The notes under the pieces are model-generated. The model made no database searches. It was not told the DNA's origin and saw nothing but the letters and a program-made list of their open reading frames with translations. From assembly GCA_027489245.1 (NCBI GenBank), contig JAIYAC010000010.1, positions 248,001 to 312,000 on the forward strand: a stretch of DNA of 64,000 bases. Direction: 5' to 3'. How positions within the stretch are numbered: position 1 is the first letter of the stretch; each line of letters opens with the position of its first letter. The position numbers were made by a program, and so were the translations under genes. The stretch is from Neisseriaceae bacterium. Lineage in GTDB: Bacteria; Pseudomonadota; Gammaproteobacteria; Burkholderiales; Chromobacteriaceae. Positions 1 to 7,152 of this stretch are shown here, piece by piece.

Positions 1-274
1 CAGCGCCAACTCTGTTCGATTCGTAGGCACTTCCATTGTCCGAATTTCCAGCGGAAGAGATGAGTGCTGGTTGACGGCTGATAAGAGAACTCTAGGTGCC
101 CAGAGTTGGCCGGCGCTAGGTTAGACGGCTCCGGTTGATCGGATTTGCCTACCGACTGATCACACGGTTCTGGTTGACCGGAAGCTACATCAACGAAAGC
201 TGCTAGTTCGACGCCGGAGGCCGTGGCAGTCAACCAACAGCTCCGGAGTGTCTAGAGAAATCGGAGGGATTCAA
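1..274. repeat. Left copy of a ~110-bp direct repeat, with no gene in the stretch
   Basis: No convincing ORF. Positions 165-273 align without gaps to 7032-7140, with about 92 of 109 bases identical. Each copy carries an imperfect hairpin (GACGCCGGAG ... CTCCGGAGTGTC). In the left copy a ~19-bp unit (ACGGCTCCGGTTGATCGGA at 125-143) recurs as a variant at 164-182, so this copy has an extra ~39-bp internal duplication that the right copy lacks. Both copies lie just past the stop codon of a minus-strand gene. Function unknown: a recombination scar, a mobile-element end or a dispersed intergenic repeat are all possible. Confidence 0.75.
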
Positions 275-610
275 TCAATAACCTAGCCAGTCAGCTTCGA
301 ACTCGCTTTTGAAGCCTATCAGACGCCACAGGCAGTGAACATTCATGGGCACGAAGATGATTGCACTTAGTGTGAAGTACAGCACAACAGCCATATGGGA
401 CGTAGCGGCGAATTCAGCCAATAGGTGTAAACCTGCAATCATCAACGCGATGGACAGTATTAGTTTGAGAGGGCGTGGGGTGACCAAGACCAAACGGGGC
501 AGCCAAGCCGGAGTGTATTTTTCATTCAGCAGCATGGAAGAGCGGTGGAACAGGTAGCCAGGTAAGCTGAAAACAAGGGTGCCGGCAAAAAACATGAGCG
601 ATTCGAACAT
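275..610 (-). CDS. Small multi-pass membrane protein, unknown function
   Basis: 111 residues from an ATG at 610, preceded by a good ribosome binding site (AAGGAGAG, read on the minus strand). An in-frame start further upstream (712) has no such site. The protein is strongly hydrophobic, with about three membrane segments: near residues 3-20 (FFAGTLVFSLPG), 45-65 and 72-92. I do not recognise the family. It lies alone, followed immediately by the 110-bp repeat, and its base composition is poorer in GC than the rest of the window, in line with an accessory region. No nearby gene gives a clue to its role. Confidence 0.6.
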   Translation of the reverse strand: MFESLMFFAGTLVFSLPGYLFHRSSMLLNEKYTPAWLPRLVLVTPRPLKLILSIALMIAGLHLLAEFAATSHMAVVLYFTLSAIIFVPMNVHCLWRLIGFKSEFEADWLGY

Positions 611-1076
611 TTTACTCTCCTTGAAGTTGTAATTCCACATGATACATCTGTGTTTAGATCCAATTGATCTTGGCTTTCTAACTGTACAATGATATTGGCA
701 AACTGCTGTCATGGAATTTATACTGCCATAAAATTCTCGTTATGCAATAGCAACTACGCGCCACTTCACCTTGCTTTGTCAGTACTCACATGAAGTTAGC
801 TTGAGCCTGATTTTAGTAGATTCTTAACTGACATTCAGTGCGTAGAAAGAACTGCCGAGGGCTGATGTGAACTATTGCATCTACTTTACTTACTTACTTC
901 TTCTGACCACTACTTGCCACTGTTCACTTACATCTCGGCGCTGCCAAAATCAGCAAGACTTCATCTCTATGTCATGCTATTGTATGCCTTTCGCAACTAG
1001 GTCTTGAACATGTCACCGCTTCAAGACTGTGCGATAAACCTCGCTGACTCACTACAGCACTACTAGGAGAACTCTC
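611..1076. other. AT-rich intergenic stretch, nothing recognised
   Basis: About 465 bases between two divergent small membrane-protein genes. It is AT-rich with short direct CTTACTT runs near 885-900. No ORF, RNA gene or convincing paired promoter elements were seen, but it must hold the promoters of both flanking genes. Confidence 0.5.
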
Positions 1077-1319
1077 TTGTTTGATGACAAAGACCACTAC
1101 GGTCATCCAGGCAGAAGCTTTTTTGACGATATCCTAGCGGCTCCTTTTAAAATAATAGCCTTTATCTCGGGTGGGGTTTTGGCATTCTTGATCTTAGTGC
1201 TTGCCAGAGTATTCTCGAAGATTATGGTTGGTATCTTCAACTACTTATTGCTGGGTGTGCACGACGTATGCGAGAAAAGAAAAGCTGGTTTAGATCGCAG
1301 AAGAAAAATTCCTAATTAA
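1077..1319 (+). CDS. Small membrane protein, unknown function
   Basis: 80 residues starting at a TTG (1077), six bases after an AGGAGA ribosome binding site (1065-1070), which decides the start. A central hydrophobic span (residues ~24-58, including IIAFISGGVLAFLILVLA) fits one long or two short membrane helices. The C-terminal tail is basic (KRKAGLDRRRK), predicting a cytoplasmic end. No family is recognised. The neighbours are other accessory genes of low GC. Confidence 0.5.
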   Translation: MFDDKDHYGHPGRSFFDDILAAPFKIIAFISGGVLAFLILVLARVFSKIMVGIFNYLLLGVHDVCEKRKAGLDRRRKIPN

Positions 1320-1534
1320 TTTTTTTGGGTATGGGTTTTACATTTCATAGTTTTGGCCGGTCTATTTCATAAGAGCTGGAATTGCTTCTGTCTTTGTGCA
1401 AGCTATTGCTATTAGCTAATACAATTTAGCTTCTCTCTCGAATTTATTGCATGAGTTAGAGCTTGCCCAGTCTGTCAGAGTAAAACTTCGTCTCATTGTT
1501 AACTCCATGATATTAATGTTACAACAGGGAAAGT
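1320..1534. other. Intergenic, nothing recognised
   Basis: AT-rich spacer between the small membrane protein and the 275-residue gene. No hairpin or ORF stands out. Confidence 0.4.
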
Positions 1535-2362
1535 ATGCACGTAATTAGCTTTCGAGCAGCCAGGAAAGAAGAGGAGGATTGTATCCGTGTTTATGTTCTT
1601 GGCTACCCACATTCCGTTGTCAGCGCGGAAGGGAAACATCCACATGTCCACGCTATAGATATTGAATTACCTGGAAATAACCGGACCAACTTGATCCGAG
1701 CTGAGTTGGTAGCGGCACAGTATGCCTTGACTACTTTGCAGTTGGGTGGGATATCGAGATACCACGGAAAGAACCTGCGTCTTACGTTTTCGTTCGGTAA
1801 AATTAAGAAGCTGTCGAAGAGACAACTCCAGGATCATGATGCTGAAGAATTAGCTTCTTATGGACAGTTCCTGCAGACTCGCTACATGGCAGCAGAGATT
1901 GAGGTATCTACCAAGTCGTTCATCTGGGCGAACGACAAGTATGTAACGGTGAGCCATAGGTTGCCTGGAAGCCCACGCATGGAGTTCATCCAAAGTGAAC
2001 TTGGAAGGTTTTACGTGACGTTTCATGCGCTCGAACGGATGGTGCAGAAAGGCGCTAGCCTTGAGGGGCATCGGAGAGCCGTGTCAGATATCAATAAAGC
2101 CTTCGAGTCGATGAACCGTATGTTGACAGGTAACCGCGTACGAGAAATAGCATACACCGGCGAATACCTCGATTACGCTATCAAGCGTTATGGAAAATTG
2201 CACCGAGTTATCCATACGACAATTACGGATATGTTCTTCATCGTCGTCCCTGACGTGTTGAACGGTGAACCTATCGAGAAACTTGTTACTTGTTATCCTT
2301 GGGATTACGAGAAAAATAGCATTGTGGCTGTTACACAAGCCAAGGCAATAGCAGAAACGTAG
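1535..2362 (+). CDS. Hypothetical protein, 275 residues
   Basis: ATG at 1535, with a weak purine-rich site (CAGGGAAAG) just before it. The protein is soluble, with no signal peptide or membrane segment, and mixed charge. The order of hydrophobic and polar residues fits a folded alpha/beta protein. Segments such as NNRTNLIRAELVAAQYAL and WANDKYVTVSHRLPGSP resemble the acidic and basic stretches of nucleic-acid enzymes, but I cannot assign a fold. It converges on the AAA+ gene at 2548. It probably belongs to the horizontally acquired block. No function is proposed. Confidence 0.55.
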   Translation: MHVISFRAARKEEEDCIRVYVLGYPHSVVSAEGKHPHVHAIDIELPGNNRTNLIRAELVAAQYALTTLQLGGISRYHGKNLRLTFSFGKIKKLSKRQLQDHDAEELASYGQFLQTRYMAAEIEVSTKSFIWANDKYVTVSHRLPGSPRMEFIQSELGRFYVTFHALERMVQKGASLEGHRRAVSDINKAFESMNRMLTGNRVREIAYTGEYLDYAIKRYGKLHRVIHTTITDMFFIVVPDVLNGEPIEKLVTCYPWDYEKNSIVAVTQAKAIAET

Positions 2363-2547
2363 TCGCTCTGCAGATCGTGGGGTGCGCTGTAGTGACGCCC
2401 AGGCATCACTGCCGAATCTACCGTCCAGCAAACCGAAATATGGTGTTTCAAGGCGGGGTCCAATCGTGTGACCGTGGTATGCGACCTGATAACGACCCAG
2501 CCCCTTATGCACTTGGCCGACTAGTATTTTCAACAGTCTGCTAAGCG

Positions 2548-4539
2548 TTACACCATAACGACATCTATTGCACGTTCAACATCGGCTTTGGAAATGCTGT
2601 AGCCCTTGCCAAGCACTTTGCGTACAGCCGCAGAGTTCTGAGCCTCAGCAAGGATGGCATTGATGTTGGCGTGGGAGTTGCCTGCCAGCATTCCAGCAGC
2701 TTCGGTAGCATCGAGCTCAAACGTCATGCCTTGCGGTGCTGTTTTGCTCCAAGCCTGGAACAAAGCTTGAGCTTGGCGCATGTCGGTATTGCTGAACGAA
2801 ACCTTTTCAGTGAATCGACCACCACGCAACATGGCACTATCGATCTGATCAGGGTGGTTGGTAGCTGCCACAACAATAATGTCCGACACCCGCTTGCTGG
2901 TGCCATCCATGATTGAGAGTAGTTCGTTCGTGACCAGTGTATGGCTCGAATACTGGCGATCCCGCAGCACATCATCAGCCTCATCGATGAATAGAATTGC
3001 AGGGCGCATATCACCAGCTTTCTTGAACATCGCTTTCATCAGACTGGGATCACGAACCAGCTCGGGACCGGTAGTTGCCACAAATGCCCAATCCGCATCG
3101 TTGGCCAGTGCGCGGGTGCACGCGGTTTTACCTGTGCCGGGAGGGCCAGACAGCAGCACGCCCGCAGGAAGCTTGCCACCTGCTTTTTCAATCTCCACAA
3201 CTTTGTCCATGCGAACTGCGAGAGAGGCCAGCTGGTGACCAGTCTCATCACTGAAAACCAGTTTACTCAAGGCATTGGACTCTTTACGTCGTGAGCGCCC
3301 CTGCACAGATTTAAGAGCGGTTTTGATCTCATGTTCACCAATGCGAGGGTGATTGCGAGCCATTGACGAAATCTCTTTGCCGATAGCACTCATGCGAGCG
3401 CAAGAGAAACCATCCCAGCGGTGACAGAGCACTTCGATAGCTTCCAGATCAACTTTTTTGATTTCGCCTTTACCTATCGACGATTTGACAATTACCAAGC
3501 GAGCCTCGTAGTCGGGGGGCGGCACTTCGATTTTGAAGTCAAAGCGGCCTTCACGGATGCCGGCATTATCCAGACGATCAAGATAGTTTGTGGCACCAAT
3601 AACGAGTACACCTTTATTTCGGATCTGAACAATCTTGGTCAAGATGGCATTCACGGTATCGGGCTTTTCAGAATGTGAGTAAGGGTTGCTTCGATCTCCC
3701 AACACAGAGTCCAGCTCATCAATGAAGAGAACGCACGGGGAAGTTTGTGCCGCCTGGTCAAAAGCTGCGATAACGCGCTCTGTCGTCTCATTCACCCACT
3801 TGCTAGCGAAGTCCGCGATGTTGACACTGATGAAGGGCAGCTTCAGCTCTCCGGCGAGGCACGTCGCCAGTTCGGTTTTGCCGTTCCCGGGTTCGCCATG
3901 GAGAATGATGCCATTGCGTTGGCTATTTTTGCCGGTTGCCTCTTTGCCGGCTGCAAGAAGTTTTGCCTTGAGGTCATGCATGCCTGCAAGAGAAGAGAAG
4001 CTACGACCAGTTTTGGCTACAACGTATTGGTCAATATTTCCATCATTTACTCGACATTGCTGAGAGCTACCACCAGCAACTGCCAGGTTTTTGTCACCGC
4101 CACATTGGACAACGACCAGGAAGCGAATAATGGTTAGGATGCCGAGATAAATAGGCAGTGCGAAAATGTGCGTAATTGGACTTTTGAACTCACCAAAGAT
4201 CAGGCTGAACAGCGGCAGAACGTAGTAGAGAGGGTTTTCCTTGAAAGTGAAGGAAAAGAAAAAAACAAGCTCGTCATGGGAACGCGGGGTTTCACTGGAA
4301 AAATCGATAGAAGCACCCATCCAATATTGAAAGAAAATATACGCCCAGAAGAGGAAAGTGCCCCAAATGGTTTCCATGAAAAATGGATTGATGTAAAAGC
4401 CGAAGTCCGAATTGGCGTTGGTTAAATGCAGTATTGCTGCCCAGCAGTAAGCTAGGGCGAGTGTAGTGCTGGCAATTCGTTGAAGCCAATATAGGGTAAA
4501 GCGAACAAGACTATCGAAGTGATTTTCACTGGTGTTCAT
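2548..4539 (-). CDS. Membrane-anchored tandem AAA+ ATPase
   Basis: 663 residues from ATG 4539, preceded by TGGAGG; in-frame starts upstream lack a site. Four hydrophobic segments lie in the first ~145 residues, then two AAA+ modules. Module 1 has Walker A GEPGNGKT (~215-222) and Walker B VLFIDELDS (~270-278). Module 2 has GPPGTGKT (~465-472) and ILFIDEADD (~515-523). Arginine-finger-like REGRFD and RGGRFT motifs follow. Both ATP sites look intact. Established for the Cdc48/FtsH-like AAA+ class: ATP-driven remodelling or unfolding of proteins. No protease domain follows, so it is more likely an unfoldase or remodeller at the inner membrane. The gene lies 36 bases downstream of a small membrane protein, and the two probably form one unit. 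A role in defence or stress is an inference from the accessory setting only. Confidence 0.8.
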   Translation of the reverse strand: MNTSENHFDSLVRFTLYWLQRIASTTLALAYCWAAILHLTNANSDFGFYINPFFMETIWGTFLFWAYIFFQYWMGASIDFSSETPRSHDELVFFFSFTFKENPLYYVLPLFSLIFGEFKSPITHIFALPIYLGILTIIRFLVVVQCGGDKNLAVAGGSSQQCRVNDGNIDQYVVAKTGRSFSSLAGMHDLKAKLLAAGKEATGKNSQRNGIILHGEPGNGKTELATCLAGELKLPFISVNIADFASKWVNETTERVIAAFDQAAQTSPCVLFIDELDSVLGDRSNPYSHSEKPDTVNAILTKIVQIRNKGVLVIGATNYLDRLDNAGIREGRFDFKIEVPPPDYEARLVIVKSSIGKGEIKKVDLEAIEVLCHRWDGFSCARMSAIGKEISSMARNHPRIGEHEIKTALKSVQGRSRRKESNALSKLVFSDETGHQLASLAVRMDKVVEIEKAGGKLPAGVLLSGPPGTGKTACTRALANDADWAFVATTGPELVRDPSLMKAMFKKAGDMRPAILFIDEADDVLRDRQYSSHTLVTNELLSIMDGTSKRVSDIIVVAATNHPDQIDSAMLRGGRFTEKVSFSNTDMRQAQALFQAWSKTAPQGMTFELDATEAAGMLAGNSHANINAILAEAQNSAAVRKVLGKGYSISKADVERAIDVVMV

Positions 4540-4575
4540 ATTTGCCTCCATTTGAGGTGCCGACTGGGGTGGCAA

Positions 4576-4908
4576 TTATTTTACTTGAATGTCTAATTTC
4601 GGTGGGGCCATAAATTTGCTTACAAACCCCATTCTGCGGTAACTGCTTTCGATCTCAAGGACTTGGGTGCTGAATTTATCAATGTCAGTTTTTTTTGGGA
4701 CAGTGAAATGAATCGTTTTAATAATGGTATTTCCTTTGCTGGGGATTGGCATGTAGTCCTGATCGGCACTGATGCAGCCCTTAATTTCTTTGCAGAGAGA
4801 CTCGGTATCCCAGCCTGGAATAAATGAAAAAACAATTGCGGTAACCCAGGCGGAAATGCAAAGAAGCGATGCGGCATGTTCGGTATTTTTTTCCAGATGG
4901 GTATTCAT
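4576..4908 (-). CDS. Small single-pass membrane protein, partner of the AAA+ ATPase
   Basis: 110 residues, ATG at 4908 after AAGGAG. One N-terminal membrane helix (LLCISAWVTAIVFSFIPG, ~15-32) is followed by a soluble ~75-residue domain with two cysteines (CKEIKGC) that could form a disulphide if it is periplasmic. It directly precedes the membrane AAA+ gene on the same strand with a 36-base gap, suggesting co-expression and a shared membrane complex. Family not recognised. It could be an adaptor or substrate sensor for the ATPase, but this is inference from gene order alone. Confidence 0.6.
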   Translation of the reverse strand: MNTHLEKNTEHAASLLCISAWVTAIVFSFIPGWDTESLCKEIKGCISADQDYMPIPSKGNTIIKTIHFTVPKKTDIDKFSTQVLEIESSYRRMGFVSKFMAPPKLDIQVK

Positions 4909-5080
4909 ACTATTTTGCTCCTTTTTCTATGTGAACTATGCTATCTGAGATATCTTGTTCGTCAATGTTCGGCCACGGTGAGTCGAAGGGGGCTTGGTGC
5001 TTGCTAGGGTTCCCACTGGATGGGAAATTTTTGATAAACGCGTGTGGGTTCCATATCTGTACTTATTGGCACTGTTGGCG
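4909..5080. other. Promoter region of the AAA+ pair, nothing further recognised
   Basis: Short ORFs here have no convincing ribosome binding sites or codon bias. The segment should contain the minus-strand promoter for the small membrane protein and AAA+ gene. Confidence 0.35.
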
Positions 5081-5344
5081 TTATCGCCATGGAAGGGTCG
5101 AGCAGATTTGGTGGTCTAGGTCAACGTAATCAGATCCTAGGACGTGATGTGGCTGCTGAAGCTGATCGACCACATCACAGTAGCTGCGCCTAACTCGCTC
5201 AAAGCCTTCTTTAACGAAGCGTCTACGGTTCTTCTCAGCTTTTGTCTGCTGAAAAGAAATATAGAGGAGGGTACGTGTCTTCTCTTTAATGGTGCAGGAG
5301 CCTGCAAGGCTTCCGTCTGGTCTGAAATGGATTTTGATAGTCAT
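5081..5344 (-). CDS. Possible small soluble protein (uncertain)
   Basis: An open frame of about 87 residues from an internal ATG (5344). It is charged and rich in Arg/Lys, with no membrane segment. The overlapping plus-strand frame (5144-5377) is similarly open, and neither has a strong ribosome binding site. I keep the minus-strand version only as a possibility, because it follows the direction of the neighbouring AAA+ pair. No family recognised. Confidence 0.25.
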   Translation of the reverse strand: MTIKIHFRPDGSLAGSCTIKEKTRTLLYISFQQTKAEKNRRRFVKEGFERVRRSYCDVVDQLQQPHHVLGSDYVDLDHQICSTLPWR

Positions 5345-5407
5345 GTGAAAATAGAAGGCGAACCCCATACAAAATAGATGTGAGGTTATCTCATTTGCAT
5401 TATACAT

Positions 5408-5684
5408 GACTTGTTCAAAAAGAAGCTTTGATCTGTAAGTGAGTTGGGCGGCAGTCGTCGACTTTGTTGCAAAAAACAGCTGTAGGCCGAATCCGATGTC
5501 GATCCCACCTAGAGTAGCCGCAGGTCGTCGGCAAAGGCAGACCTTGACGGATCTTGGCGACGTCCCCCGACTGGATCGGGTTATACAACCAGCGACGCCC
5601 GCACCAGGCGTGAAGGATGAAAACGTCGGCGAAGGCGTATCAATTAGTAGCCTGACCTGTGCAGAAAGGGCTGGGTCATTACAG
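5408..5684. other. Scrambled sequence left of the IS256 remnant
   Basis: This stretch is open in the same frame as the transposase remnant, but the encoded peptide is not transposase-like until about 5685. It reads like joined fragments of other mobile or plasmid DNA. The exact source was not recognised. Confidence 0.35.
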
Positions 5685-6263
5685 TTCTGGCTTCAAGTGG
5701 TGACCGAGCTGCGGAACCGGGGCGTACAGGACATCTTTATCGCCTGTGTCGATGGCCTGAAAGGCTTCCCGGAAGCGATCGAGGCCGTCTTCCCGCAAGC
5801 CGCCGTGCAGTTGTGCATCGTGCACATGGTGCGGCACAGCCTGAACTACGTGTCGTGGAAGCGGCGCCCGGAGGTGGCGGCCGATCTGAAGCGAATCTAC
5901 CAATCCGCAACCCTGGACGAAGCAGAGCAGCGGCTCGGCGAGTTCGAGGCAAAGTGGGATGGGGAGTATCTGCCGATTGGCCAGTCCTGGCGGCGCAACT
6001 GGGTTCGGCTGACGCCATTCTTCGACTACCCGCCGGAGATCAGGAAGGTGATCTACACCACCAACGCCATCGAGTCGGTGAATATGAGCCTGCGCAAGCT
6101 AACCAAGAATCGGGGCTCGTTCCCGAGTGATGAGGCATTGCTGAAACTGTTCTACCTGGCGCTGAGGAACATCAGCCAGAAGTGGACCATGCCGATTCGC
6201 GATTGGAAGGCAGCGCTGACTCGCTTTACCATTCAGTTCGAGGAACGCATTCCGCAGGCGTAA
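5685..6263 (+). pseudogene. IS256-family transposase, C-terminal fragment
   Basis: About 193 residues match the C-terminal half of IS256-type (mutator-like, DDE) transposases: FWLQVVTELRNRGVQDIF, then CVDGLKGFPEAIEAVFPQA, QLCIVHMVRHSLNYV, and TTNAIESVNMSLRKL. The full-length family is about 400 residues. The N-terminal half, with the first catalytic Asp, is missing, so it should be inactive. Upstream codons in the same frame (from 5439) come from unrelated DNA, making an open but chimeric frame. The normal stop and the right end of the element follow directly. The deletion removed the left end of the element. Confidence 0.9.
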
Positions 6264-6299
6264 CCCAAACCCCGTTTACACAAAAATTCGGACAGGCCC
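6264..6299. mobile_element. Right terminal inverted repeat of the truncated IS256-family element
   Basis: Just after the transposase stop, the sequence contains CCGTTTACACAAAAATTCGG, the typical end of IS256-group elements. No matching left end was found upstream, in agreement with truncation. Confidence 0.65.
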
Positions 6300-6458
6300 C
6301 GAAAAGGCCGTCCAGATGGACCAGATCGCAGACCAGATGCAAGCCACCGGCAACATTGAACTGGCTGCTACTGCTGTGAATGTGGCAGCAACATCGGTCG
6401 GCCCGTTGAACTGGCTGGTGACTAGGCCGTTACGTGCTGTTGCTGATCTATCGGAATA
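6300..6458 (+). pseudogene. 3' fragment of an unknown gene interrupted by the IS256 element
   Basis: Immediately after the IS end, an open frame runs about 52 codons to TAG at 6456-6458 (includes QMDQIADQMQATGNIELAA and GPLNWLVTRPLRAVADLSE). It lacks its own start and reads like the C-terminus of a larger protein, possibly of a plasmid or conjugative element. The insertion probably split this gene. Identity not known. Confidence 0.45.
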
Positions 6459-6507
6459 GTGCTTGATAGGCATAGACTTCTGGCTGGCAACTTGGAATAC
6501 TAAGGGC

Positions 6508-6822
6508 ATGGACAACGATCTTCTAATAGCTCGGGCACAAGCCCGACAAGCCCAAAAGCAATGTGAGGCTCTGCGAAAGCAGGCTCATGCGAAGGTTGCT
6601 GTCTTGCTGCGTGGCAAGCGCACGGGGCCGGTTGTTGTCCGTTATGCACTTAAGCAAGTAGCCAAATGGCGAAACAAACACCTGTGCAGCCAGGACTACA
6701 TCAACGATTGGTCCGATCTGCTCCGGCATCCAAAGCAAGCTGCCGATCTGCTTCTTGAAGACTCCCCGAAGGCTATGCGTCTTCGTCAGAACACGCCTTT
6801 CGCTGCCTACCTCCAAAAGTAA
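6508..6822 (+). CDS. Hypothetical small protein, possibly a toxin-antitoxin partner
   Basis: 104 residues from ATG 6508. An in-frame TTG start at 6463 is possible, but the extra peptide is not convincing. The N-terminus is a charged, probably coiled-coil helix (IARAQARQAQKQCEALRKQ), followed by a basic domain. It is followed four bases later by the start of a truncated frame that resembles the beginning of nucleotidyltransferase-type genes, so the pair could be the left end of a two-gene toxin-antitoxin-like module. This is a weak inference. No family assigned. Confidence 0.45.
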   Translation: MDNDLLIARAQARQAQKQCEALRKQAHAKVAVLLRGKRTGPVVVRYALKQVAKWRNKHLCSQDYINDWSDLLRHPKQAADLLLEDSPKAMRLRQNTPFAAYLQK

Positions 6823-6825
6823 TCC

Positions 6826-6966
6826 ATGCGTCGAGAACAAATCCAGCAGGCCCTTGAGGCTGCTCGCAATTTAATCAATCATCATGAGTTCGTTATTGCC
6901 GGCGACGTCTACCCCCTCTGGAAGCAATGTGCAAAAAGTGCACATTCCACCCTGTACCGACGCTAA
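6826..6966 (+). pseudogene. Truncated 46-codon reading frame, nucleotidyltransferase-like N-terminus?
   Basis: ATG 6826 to TAA 6964. The peptide (MRREQIQQALEAARNL, then HHEFVIAGDVYPLW) resembles in pattern the first ~30 residues of small nucleotidyltransferase-type genes (helix, then a beta strand ending in G-D/S). It stops shortly before the right copy of the 110-bp repeat, so the gene is probably cut short there. Resemblance is by eye only. Confidence 0.35.
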
Positions 6967-7031
6967 AGCCTTCTGTTACTGAACACTGGGGGACGTCGTA
7001 GGTGACCTGAGTTGGCCAACTCTAGGCCATA

Positions 7032-7140
7032 CAGCTCCAGTTGACTGGAAACTACATCAATGAAAGTTGCTAGTTTGACGCCGGAGGCCGTGGCAGTCCA
7101 CCAACAGCTCCGGAGTGTCAAGAGAGACTGGGTCGATTCA
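7032..7140. repeat. Right copy of the ~110-bp direct repeat
   Basis: Aligns without gaps to 165-273 (about 84% identical), including the hairpin-forming GACGCCGGAG ... CTCCGGAGTGTC block, which is the best conserved part. It ends 12 bases before the stop codon of the csx16-can2 fusion gene. The copy lacks the internal 39-bp duplication of the left copy. Confidence 0.8.
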
Positions 7141-7152
7141 GAAGCGACTTGC

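Noticed and set aside
121-274. Thought that the direct repeat could be an integron attC site
   Set aside because: A GTTAGAC core-like match is present at 120-126, but no matching partner core or cassette structure was found.
5144-5377. 77-residue plus-strand frame
   Set aside because: No ribosome binding site and overlaps an equally open minus-strand frame; not supported.
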